Assembly: GCA_963699175.1 (NCBI GenBank)
Contig: OY969418.1
Span: forward strand, 7,874,001-7,938,000
Origin: JACPYM01 sp963699175
Lineage (GTDB): Bacteria > Acidobacteriota > Blastocatellia > RBC074
Length of the DNA stretch: 64,000 bases
Reading direction: 5' to 3'
Shown: piece by piece, positions 17,962 through 24,910 of the stretch
Numbering within the stretch: position 1 is the first letter of the stretch
How the letters are laid out: each line of letters starts with the position of its first letter
Notes under the pieces: generated by a model
Told to the model about the DNA's origin: nothing
Database searches by the model: none
Seen by the model: only the letters and a program-made list of their open reading frames with translations
Translations under genes and position numbers: made by a program

Positions 17962-18372
17962 ATGAAAAAGCTAGCTACTGGTTTAGCGACTCTTTCTCTG
18001 TTGTGCTTGCTGAATATCGGAACGCTAGCCTACGAGAAAGATTTGAAGGAACACGTTCAATTCAACAACAAGGTATGGGTCAACACTGCTTTGGTGAAAC
18101 CTGGTAAATACTTGATCAAGTACGATGCCAGTACTGGTGAGATGAAGATTATGAGTGGGGAAAAGGTTGTGGCCCAGGCCAAAGCAGCAGTGAAGGTCAA
18201 TAGTGAGAAGTTTGACCGCGATGCCCTGCTTACTAGGACGACCTCTATGGGTGAGCAGTTAACCGGGGTACGGCTAGGCGGTCAGCACGAGGAACTTGAT
18301 CTTAGCGACATAGTCGTCGGTATAGAGCAAGTTAGTCTCGAAGAAGATGAATTCACAGAGTATTGTGAATAA
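17962..18372 (+). CDS. Small exported protein, unknown function
   Basis: 136 residues with a clear signal peptide (MKKLATGLATLSLLCLLNIGTLA, cleavage near residue 23) and an excellent AAGGAGG site 5 nt before the ATG. The mature part is short, polar and rich in K, E and V (KVWVNTALVKPGKYLIKYDA, MKIMSGEKVVAQAKAAVKVN), suggesting a small beta-sandwich in the periplasm. Acidic C-terminus. Similar short exported proteins occur in Acidobacteria, but I know no assigned function. It is monocistronic, closed by the strong terminator at 18397-18432, and less GC-rich than its neighbours. Confidence 0.85.
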   Translation: MKKLATGLATLSLLCLLNIGTLAYEKDLKEHVQFNNKVWVNTALVKPGKYLIKYDASTGEMKIMSGEKVVAQAKAAVKVNSEKFDRDALLTRTTSMGEQLTGVRLGGQHEELDLSDIVVGIEQVSLEEDEFTEYCE

Positions 18373-18396
18373 TTTGATCAACACAATTCCCTAAGT

Positions 18397-18432
18397 AACA
18401 AAAAGCCCTGACCTAGGCCAGGGCTTTTTGTT
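18397..18432. terminator. Bidirectional terminator
   Basis: A perfect 14-bp stem (18397-18410 with 18419-18432) has an A tract on the left and a T tract on the right, around an 8-nt loop. It lies between the convergent genes ending at 18372 (plus) and 18451 (minus). Confidence 0.92.
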
Positions 18433-18450
18433 ATCTGCTAACTCAACGTA

Positions 18451-20271
18451 TCAACGCACTGCCTCTAATACGTCAGCTTGTTCTTTATACTGTAATTGGT
18501 ACAGCCGGTAATAAACCTCACGTTGCGCCAGCAATTGTTGGTGACTACCTTGCTCACGAATCTCGCCTTTGTGCAGTACGATGATTTTGTCTACGCGCTG
18601 GATCGTCGAGAGCCGATGTGCGATCACTAGCGATGTACGTTGGCTCATCACCTTTTCAATCGCGGTCTGAATCAACTGCTCGGTCTCAGTATCAATGCTC
18701 GAAGTTGCCTCGTCTAGAATTAGGATGCGTGGATCGAAGGCCAACGCGCGCGCAAACGAGATCAACTGTTTCTGCCCAACCGAAAAGCCTGCTCCACGCT
18801 CCCGCACTTTCGTTGCAAACTTGTCCGGCAAACGGTTGATGAACTCTGCCGCGCGCACCTCTTGCGCGGCCCCTTCGACGCGCCGGTTATCAATCGCCTG
18901 ATTACCCAGCCGAATGTTAGCCGCCACGTCGCCGGAGAAGAGAAAGACATCCTGCAAGACGACCGCGAAGCTCTCGCGCAGCTTGCGCAAATCCCATTCG
19001 CGAATATCCACCCCATCCAGCAGAATTGCGCCGCGCTGAATGTCATAAAAGCGCATCAACAGATTCGTGATCGTCGTCTTGCCTGATCCAGTCGCGCCGA
19101 CAAAGGCCACCGACTCGCCCGGCTCGACCGTGAACGAGACATCTTTCAAGACCCACTCTTCGTTCTTATAAGCAAACCAGACGTTGCGAAACTCTATGTG
19201 CCCACGCGCACGCGACACGGCGGCTGGCTGAGCAGGAGACGCAATCTTGTCCGGCGTGTCGAGCAGTTTGAAAATACGCTCGCTCGCTACCATCGCTGCC
19301 TGCAACACATTGTACTTGTCGCTAATGTCTTGAATCGGCTGCCACAGCCGTTGCGTGTATTGCAGGAAAGCCACCAACGTCCCGATTGTGATAGCTTTTT
19401 GAATCACCTGCCCGCCGCCGTACCACACAATCGCCGCAATCCCGATGGCCGAGATCAACTGGACTAATGGATAAAAGACCGCGTAGTAAAAGATCGTGTC
19501 AATGTTTGCTTGCCGATGCGCCGCGTTGATTTCGCTGAACTCCTGCAAGGCTTTTGCTTCCCGGTTGAACAACTGTATTACCTGCGCGCCTGCGATATGT
19601 TCTTGCGTGAAGGCGTTTAACCGCGCGATTTTCGTGCGCACCTGTCGAAAGCCTTCGCGCGCGCCACGGCGAAACCACGCCGTGGCCGCAATCAACAGCG
19701 GCACGACCATCAGCGAGACAAGCGCCAGCCGCCAGTTGAAATAGAACATCATCCCCAGCGCGCCCGCGATTAACACCACATCGCCCAACACCTCGACGAG
19801 GCCAGAAGTGAATAGTTCATTGAGTGAGTCCACATCGGTCGTCAGCCGCGTGATCAAGCGACCGACCGGATTGTGATCGTAGAAAGTCAGTTCGATGGTT
19901 TGCAGCTTGTGGAAAATCTCTGCGCGCAAGTCATACATCACACGCTGGCCAATCGTGTTGAGCAACACTTCCTGGAAGTAACCAATCGCCAACGTCGCTA
20001 CGAGCGAGAGCAGGTAGGCCAGCGCCAGCCACAGCACGCCATCAAACGCCGTGATCGTTGGCAGCCGTCCTTCGCTCGCCGGTTTGATGTAATCATCCAG
20101 CGCCCACTTCACCAGCAACGGTCCGACTTGCCGCACCAAGTTGAGAATGAGTGTGAGCGCGAGCGCAATGACGACCAGGCGCTGGTAGGGTGCGAGGTAG
20201 TGGAACAAGCGACGCGCAGCATTGGCGTCGTAGAGTTTGTTGAGTTGTTCTTCTTCGTGGTGACTCGCCAT
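18451..20271 (-). CDS. ABC exporter half-transporter, MdlB/YheH-like
   Basis: 606 residues: an N-terminal six-helix ABC exporter domain (about residues 20-330) and a C-terminal ATPase with Walker A GATGSGKTT, Q loop LQDVFLFSGD, Walker B RILILDEATSSID with the catalytic Glu, and H loop VIAHRLSTI. The signature motif is FSVGQKQ instead of LSGGQ. That is typical of the subunit which contributes the degenerate signature in heterodimeric type IV exporters. Its partner is the gene at 21570-23333, whose Walker B ends in Asp. Known relatives export drugs, lipids or peptides; the substrate here is unknown. It starts 4 nt after the stop of the preceding exported-protein gene, so the two are co-transcribed. 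Confidence 0.93.
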   Translation of the reverse strand: MASHHEEEQLNKLYDANAARRLFHYLAPYQRLVVIALALTLILNLVRQVGPLLVKWALDDYIKPASEGRLPTITAFDGVLWLALAYLLSLVATLAIGYFQEVLLNTIGQRVMYDLRAEIFHKLQTIELTFYDHNPVGRLITRLTTDVDSLNELFTSGLVEVLGDVVLIAGALGMMFYFNWRLALVSLMVVPLLIAATAWFRRGAREGFRQVRTKIARLNAFTQEHIAGAQVIQLFNREAKALQEFSEINAAHRQANIDTIFYYAVFYPLVQLISAIGIAAIVWYGGGQVIQKAITIGTLVAFLQYTQRLWQPIQDISDKYNVLQAAMVASERIFKLLDTPDKIASPAQPAAVSRARGHIEFRNVWFAYKNEEWVLKDVSFTVEPGESVAFVGATGSGKTTITNLLMRFYDIQRGAILLDGVDIREWDLRKLRESFAVVLQDVFLFSGDVAANIRLGNQAIDNRRVEGAAQEVRAAEFINRLPDKFATKVRERGAGFSVGQKQLISFARALAFDPRILILDEATSSIDTETEQLIQTAIEKVMSQRTSLVIAHRLSTIQRVDKIIVLHKGEIREQGSHQQLLAQREVYYRLYQLQYKEQADVLEAVR

Positions 20272-20274
20272 GAA

Positions 20275-20928
20275 TTACTGCTCGGTGCCGGGCTGTTTCT
20301 TCACTGGTGGCGCTTTGGTCTCTGGCTGCGCCGTCTTTTCGGCTTCCGCTTTTATCGCCGCCACCATCGCCTGGATTATTCCCTGTAGATCGCCCTTCAA
20401 AATCGCGCGCCAACTGTTCTCGAAGCGTTGCAGCGTCATAACGTCGAGTTTGCCGAAGGAAATCGGCGTGGGGGCGTTGGGCAGATCGAGCTTCAATTGC
20501 ATCCGAAAAACGACGTGCAGTAAGTCTGTCTTTTCCGGCACGCTACCGATGATCTCGTAGGTCGAACTGTTGAGCGCGTTTTTGATCTCCGGGCTGATGC
20601 TGGTAATCATACCGAAGATTTTGCCGAAGACTTCTTGATCACTCAGTTTGTCGAACGCGGCTTTATCTTTGACTCCGAGCATTGCGCTCATTTCCTGTTT
20701 GTCCTTTTCGGTTTTAGCCATCTCGATAAGTGGCCCAAACATATCGCGCAATTGTTTGAGTGCGGCCGGATGCATCAAGCTCCCCGCTTTCAACCAATCT
20801 CCCGCGCGTGAAGCTTCGATGCAGGCCCGTGCGATCTCTTCCGGTTTCTCCGGCACTTGAGCCTGCGCTACAACTACGGACAGCACGGCGATGCTGAGCA
20901 CGGGCAGCAATATTTGCTTAATTTTCAT
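20275..20928 (-). CDS. Exported protein of unknown function in the ABC exporter operon
   Basis: 217 residues from the start MKIKQILLPVLS. That ATG at 20928 has GGAG nine bases upstream, and the signal peptide then begins correctly; an ATG six codons earlier is less likely. Signal peptide to about residue 23 (VVVAQAQ). The mature part is helical with charged repeats (KAGSLMHPAALKQLRDMFGP, EVFGKIFGMITSISPE) and ends in a Pro/Lys-rich tail. The first third (EEIARACIEASRAGDWLKAG) resembles small periplasmic proteins of the SnoaL/NTF2 sort, but this is only an impression. It ends 3 bases before the ATG of the downstream ABC subunit, so it may be an accessory factor of the exporter. Confidence 0.8.
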   Translation of the reverse strand: MKIKQILLPVLSIAVLSVVVAQAQVPEKPEEIARACIEASRAGDWLKAGSLMHPAALKQLRDMFGPLIEMAKTEKDKQEMSAMLGVKDKAAFDKLSDQEVFGKIFGMITSISPEIKNALNSSTYEIIGSVPEKTDLLHVVFRMQLKLDLPNAPTPISFGKLDVMTLQRFENSWRAILKGDLQGIIQAMVAAIKAEAEKTAQPETKAPPVKKQPGTEQ

Positions 20929-20992
20929 AGTACCAATCTCCAATGAAAATTGTGATGGGCCAACGGGCTACCGAGCCTGAACCTCCTGGCTA

Positions 20993-21217
20993 TCAGGCGG
21001 CGTGTTTTTTTCGCTTCGATTTGTCGAATGAAGGCGAGTAGGCCTCGATCTTGCGCATGGCTTCCGGGCTGTAAATCTCTTCGCCACAAACCGGGCACTC
21101 ATGAAATTCCAATTCCGGCACAACGTAGACTTGGCCTTTCACTTCTCTCTGCTGGTCTCTTTTAACCAGTTTAAGCTTGTTGCTGCCACAAGTCGGGCAA
21201 TAAGTAATTTTCAGCAT
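20993..21217 (-). CDS. YgiT-type zinc-finger antitoxin (MqsA N-domain-like)
   Basis: 74 residues from MLKITYCPTCGS, chosen because GAGG lies six bases upstream. A GTG four codons earlier would give a 4-base overlap with the toxin gene. Two CxxC pairs (YCPTCGS and HECPVCGEEIYSPE) form the YgiT/MqsA-type zinc ribbon, followed by a basic C-terminal tail. In known modules this protein binds and neutralises the RelE-fold toxin and represses their operon. It lies directly after the DUF4258 toxin-like gene. Confidence 0.85.
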   Translation of the reverse strand: MLKITYCPTCGSNKLKLVKRDQQREVKGQVYVVPELEFHECPVCGEEIYSPEAMRKIEAYSPSFDKSKRKKHAA

Positions 21218-21225
21218 AATCTTCC

Positions 21226-21555
21226 TCACTCTCTCACTGATCTCTTGGCAGAGATCATAAAGTAGAAAATTTCAGCGCCGTCTTCGCGCACGAATTTGCC
21301 TTTGGTGTAAATGAAGATTCCATCCAGGTTAGTGCTTTGAATGACGTAAAGATACTCGTTTGCATGTTTGCGCTGTGGGCTGCGCGAGCGGATTTTCTTG
21401 TGGATGGTCACGGCATTGAGAATAGATTCTACAATATCAAATTCGGTCAAACCGTCGGCGTCCATTTCCAACACAGCTTTCTTGCTGAACTGGTAGCGCC
21501 CGGCCATCACCGTCCGTTTGATTTTTATCAGCACGTCGCTTTGCTCTCTTGCCAT
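21226..21555 (-). CDS. DUF4258 toxin-like protein (RelE/BrnT-type fold)
   Basis: 109 residues. The central pattern (YQFSKKAVLEMDADGLTEFD, AVTIHKKIRSRSP, YLYVIQSTNLDGIFIYTKGK) matches DUF4258 proteins, which sit next to YgiT zinc-finger antitoxins and are treated as RelE-superfamily mRNA-interferase toxins. It starts 14 nt after the stop of the ABC subunit gene and abuts the antitoxin, so the pair is embedded in the ABC operon. Toxin activity is inferred from the family and gene order, not from catalytic residues I can name. Confidence 0.82.
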   Translation of the reverse strand: MAREQSDVLIKIKRTVMAGRYQFSKKAVLEMDADGLTEFDIVESILNAVTIHKKIRSRSPQRKHANEYLYVIQSTNLDGIFIYTKGKFVREDGAEIFYFMISAKRSVRE

Positions 21556-21569
21556 AACCGATCCAAATC

Positions 21570-23333
21570 TTAAACTGCCGCCAACTCCTCCTCCAACAAC
21601 TGCCGCTCATACAAATCAGCATACGCCCCGCCCAACGCCAACAACTCCTCGTGCGTCCCGCGCTCGACGATGCGCCCGTGGTCGAGCACACAGATCAAAT
21701 CGGCGTCTTTCACCGTCGAGATGCGATGCGCCACCACCAGCGTCGTCCGCCCGCGCATCACATCGCGCAGTTGCGACAGGATTTTTTCCTCGGTGTAAGT
21801 GTCCACCGCCGACAGCGCATCGTCCAGAATCAAAACCTTCGGCTCGCGCAAGCTGGCACGCGCGATGGCCGTGCGCTGCTTCTGTCCGCCGGAAAGTGTG
21901 ATGCCGCGTTCGCCCAGAATCGTTTCGTATTTGGCGGGAAAGTCTTTCACGTCATCCGCCAGCCCGGCAACTTCAGCCGCGTGTTCAACCTTAGCCGCCT
22001 GGCCTCCATTTCTATCAAAGCTCACGCCGAACGCGATATTTTCTGCCAGCGTCTCGCTGAACAGATAAGTCTCCTGTGGCACGTAACCAATGCCCGCGCG
22101 GAGTTGTTGCAACGGGATTTCCCGAATTGGCTGGTCATCAATCAATACCATCCCCGGCGCGGCATCCAACAAGCGCGGCACCAGATTCATCAGCGTAGAT
22201 TTGCCCGCGCCCGTGCGCCCGATAAACGCGATGGCCTGCCCTGGCTCGATCACCAGATTGATGTTACGCAAGACCGCCGGCCCTTCCGCATAGCGAAACG
22301 TCAAATCCCGAAATTCAATCTTGCCACGAATGCTCTCTTCGGTTGTCTCACTCTCCTGCGCATCCGCAATCGCCGGTTCAATTGCCAACACTTCGTGCAT
22401 GCGCTTCAAGCTCGCCGTGCCGCGCTGCACCATATTCGTCACGTAGCCCATCGCAATCAACGGCCAGACCAGTTGTTCCAGGTAGAGAAAGAATGCGGTG
22501 AACTGGCCCAAGGTCATCGCGCCACGCGCCGTTTCGCGCCCGCCGTACCAGAGGATGGCGACTTGCGCCAAGCCAATCGTGAAGGCCATCAGCGGGTGGA
22601 AGACCGCTGAAAGTTTAACCAGGCTCAAATTGCGCTCGATATATTCAGTATTGAGCCGCGCAAACTCGCGCTCTTCGGCTTCTTCCTGCGCGTAGGCGCG
22701 CACCACGCGGACGCCGGTCAGGTTCTCCTGCGCGCGCGCCGTGATCTCGGAAAAGAACTCTTGGATTTTCTCGAAGCGCACGTGAATCTGATGGCCGAAA
22801 TATTTCACCGTCAGCGTGACCAGCGGCATCGTTAGCAGCAGGAGCAAGGTCAGCTTCACACTGATAGCAAACATCATTGGCAGGATGAGCAGCACGCGGA
22901 AGATTGTTTGCTCGCTGTACATAATCGCCGGGCCGACAATCTGCCGTACCGCGCTCAGATCGTTTGTCGCGCGTGCCATTAAATCGCCCGTACGATGGTT
23001 CTGAAAAAATTCGAGCGGCAGTTTTTGCAGGTGGCTGTAAAAATCCTGGCGCAGGTCGTATTCGATGTAGCGCGACATATTGATGAGCGTGCGCCGTTGG
23101 AAAAAGAGAAAGATGCCGCTCACGATTTGCGTGCCGAGGATGATCGCTACCGAGCGCAGAATTCTATCGCGCGTCACACCCTGTTTAGACAAGTCATCAA
23201 TCGCGTGGCCGACAAAGCGCGGCAGGAAAACGCCGAGCGAAACCGAGCAGAGCACGAAAACCGTACCCGCCATCAAGTGCCAGCGATACTTCTGGAAATA
23301 TGCGAGGAGCCAGGCTTTGCCGGATGGATACAT
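21570..23333 (-). CDS. ABC exporter half-transporter, MdlA/YheI-like, degenerate Walker B
   Basis: 587 residues: exporter membrane domain (about 15-320) with NHRTGDLMARATNDLSAVRQ, then an ATPase with Walker A GRTGAGKST (about 375), canonical signature LSGGQKQR (about 483) and H loop VVAHRISTV. Walker B is VLILDDALSAVD, with Asp where the catalytic Glu normally sits. Together with the FSVGQ signature in the partner subunit (18451-20271), this predicts one degenerate and one active ATP site, as in TM287/288 and BmrCD. The first gene of the operon; the upstream gap holds a palindromic element. Confidence 0.93.
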   Translation of the reverse strand: MYPSGKAWLLAYFQKYRWHLMAGTVFVLCSVSLGVFLPRFVGHAIDDLSKQGVTRDRILRSVAIILGTQIVSGIFLFFQRRTLINMSRYIEYDLRQDFYSHLQKLPLEFFQNHRTGDLMARATNDLSAVRQIVGPAIMYSEQTIFRVLLILPMMFAISVKLTLLLLLTMPLVTLTVKYFGHQIHVRFEKIQEFFSEITARAQENLTGVRVVRAYAQEEAEEREFARLNTEYIERNLSLVKLSAVFHPLMAFTIGLAQVAILWYGGRETARGAMTLGQFTAFFLYLEQLVWPLIAMGYVTNMVQRGTASLKRMHEVLAIEPAIADAQESETTEESIRGKIEFRDLTFRYAEGPAVLRNINLVIEPGQAIAFIGRTGAGKSTLMNLVPRLLDAAPGMVLIDDQPIREIPLQQLRAGIGYVPQETYLFSETLAENIAFGVSFDRNGGQAAKVEHAAEVAGLADDVKDFPAKYETILGERGITLSGGQKQRTAIARASLREPKVLILDDALSAVDTYTEEKILSQLRDVMRGRTTLVVAHRISTVKDADLICVLDHGRIVERGTHEELLALGGAYADLYERQLLEEELAAV

Positions 23334-23346
23334 TTGTCAGAAGGAA

Positions 23347-23421
23347 GTAGGCAGGAGACAGTAGATAGTAGGCAGTAGGAAAGCGGCTCTACTGGCTACT
23401 GGCTTCTGGCTACTGTCTACT
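23347..23421. repeat. Imperfect palindromic repeat, family C copy 1
   Basis: Left half GTAGGCAGGAGACAGTAG... and right half ...TGGCTACTGTCTAC are imperfect reverse complements built from degenerate GGCAGTAG/GACAGTAG blocks. A related but better paired copy lies at 29706-29817. Located between the ABC gene start and the membrane-protein stop codon. Confidence 0.65.
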
Positions 23422-23426
23422 GATTT

Positions 23427-23885
23427 TCAATGTTCTTTCAGTGAGCGCGCCACCAAACCGAGGCCGCCGGCGAGCAGGGTAAAAATGATGAGTGTGTTGA
23501 ACAGGCTCGTTGAATGCCAATAGACCGACAGGTTCGCAATCACGCCGACAACAATGATGAGCGCACCGCCACAGGTGAGCAGCCAACCCAGCATCGAGCG
23601 CCCGTTGAAAAAAAGCATTCCAATGCCGAACAAGAGCGGCAGCAGCGTCAGGCCAAATGCATTGTAGCCCCAGAGCGTCCAGAAGCCGCTCGATACTGTG
23701 ACTTGATTCATGAACAGGTAGCCGCCCGCAATCGTCATCGCCAAGCCAATCAAAAATTCGCCGATGCCGCCTTTGGTGCCGCCCGCACCGCGCCTGCGGT
23801 GTTCGAGTTCGTAGGTGGGATTGGTTACGTACTCATCGGGGCTGCGGCGTTCAGCCTCTTCGGTTTTCCAATCGCGATAACTCAT
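23427..23885 (-). CDS. Small integral membrane protein, unknown
   Basis: 152 residues from MSYRDWKTEE; GAGGAG eight bases upstream of ATG 23885 decides this start over an in-frame ATG further out. A soluble, charged N-terminus of about 45 residues (RRSPDEYVTNPTYELEHRRR) is followed by four hydrophobic segments: EFLIGLAMTIAGGYLFM, AFGLTLLPLLFGIGMLFF, MLGWLLTCGGALIIVVGVIA and LIIFTLLAGGLGLVARSL. No family recognised. It lies upstream of the ABC exporter genes on the same strand, separated by 93 bp containing a palindrome, so co-transcription is uncertain. Confidence 0.8.
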   Translation of the reverse strand: MSYRDWKTEEAERRSPDEYVTNPTYELEHRRRGAGGTKGGIGEFLIGLAMTIAGGYLFMNQVTVSSGFWTLWGYNAFGLTLLPLLFGIGMLFFNGRSMLGWLLTCGGALIIVVGVIANLSVYWHSTSLFNTLIIFTLLAGGLGLVARSLKEH

Positions 23886-24229
23886 CAGTGGTCTCCTCAT
23901 GGGCAAGCGTTTTGGTGTCGTGCAAACGAGGCGGCATTCTACTGCTTGCTACTGAGGCGCTTCAACTTGGCCTGGAGAGCAGCCAGGGATTGCTTTTGGG
24001 GGTAATGCTAAAAATGTAATGCTTGATTCACCGCAGAGGCGCAGAGCACGCTGAGGCTTCGCAGAGAAGAAGCGAGTGAGAAAGACCCACCGCAAGCTCT
24101 CCGCGCCACCTCTATTTACTCTGCGCCTCTGCAGTGAACGAGTTTCGTCTAACTCATAACATCGCTTTTATGAACTACCGTTTTTGAAAGAACAACAAGT
24201 TCCATCCTTTTGCCTTTATACTCGCAACT
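23886..24229. other. Divergent intergenic gap with palindromic element
   Basis: Lies between the divergent starts at 23885 (minus) and 24230 (plus), so it must hold both promoters. The middle is filled by the inverted repeat at 24029-24136. No gene supported. Confidence 0.5.
24029..24136. repeat. Palindromic element, CCGCAGAGGCGCAGAG type
   Basis: 18-nt arms (24029-24046 and 24119-24136) are reverse complements with one mismatch, around a 72-nt centre. Arms of this GCAGAGGCGCAGAG type are familiar as dispersed repeats in several bacterial phyla. No second copy in this window. Confidence 0.75.
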
Positions 24230-24832
24230 ATGAGCCGAACGACATTATTTGAAGCTCTGGCCGCCGAAGCTGCCGCCTGCGTCACCTGCGAACGCATGCG
24301 CGAACGCCAAGCCGTGCTCAGCCAGCGCAACGGCACGCTCAATCCCAAAGTGCTCTTCATCGCCGAGGCTCCGGGTCGCAACGGCGGAGACCGCACGCGC
24401 ATTCCATTTCATGGTGACATCTCCGGCGACAACTTCGAGAAGCTGTTGGCTTCGATCCAACTTACGCGCGAAGAAATCTTCATCACCAACAGCGTCCTGT
24501 GTAGCCCGCGCAAACCTTCGGGCGCGAATGATCGACCTACACGCGCCGAGATCAAAAACTGTTCGGGTTTTTTGCAGCGGCTACTCGACCTGCTCAACCC
24601 GCCGGTGATTGCCACGCTGGGTGCGGTCGCGCTCGATGCCTTGCGCTTGATCGAGCCGCACGCTTACAACTTGCGCGAACACGCTGCGAAGCTCGTGCGC
24701 TGGCGCGGCCGGTTGCTCGTGCCGCTCTATCATCCCAGCCCGCAAGTTCTCATCACTGTCCGCCCGCTGGCCCAGCAAGAGCGGGATTACCGCGTGCTGC
24801 GGCGCGCACTCAAGCAAAGCAAAATGGTCTGA
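24230..24832 (+). CDS. Uracil-DNA glycosylase family 4/5-like protein
   Basis: 200 residues of the UDG superfamily, which removes uracil from DNA in base-excision repair. Motif 1 region is IAEAPGRNGGDRTRIPFHGD, followed by SGDNFEKLL, similar to the GEAPG...G.PF.G...G pattern of family 4 enzymes. ITNSVLCSPRKP and the C-terminal LYHPSPQ (H168) match the other conserved motifs. C17, C20, C91 and C111 fit the four cysteines that bind a 4Fe-4S cluster in families 4 and 5. Motif 1 is longer than usual (RNGGDRTR insertion), so substrate range may differ. Stand-alone gene. Confidence 0.85.
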   Translation: MSRTTLFEALAAEAAACVTCERMRERQAVLSQRNGTLNPKVLFIAEAPGRNGGDRTRIPFHGDISGDNFEKLLASIQLTREEIFITNSVLCSPRKPSGANDRPTRAEIKNCSGFLQRLLDLLNPPVIATLGAVALDALRLIEPHAYNLREHAAKLVRWRGRLLVPLYHPSPQVLITVRPLAQQERDYRVLRRALKQSKMV

Positions 24833-24910
24833 CCACTCTGCTTGACTGCCAAGCGTAGACAAAGTTATACATACGCGACCGAACTACTCTGGCGAATAAA
24901 CAGCACTTGA

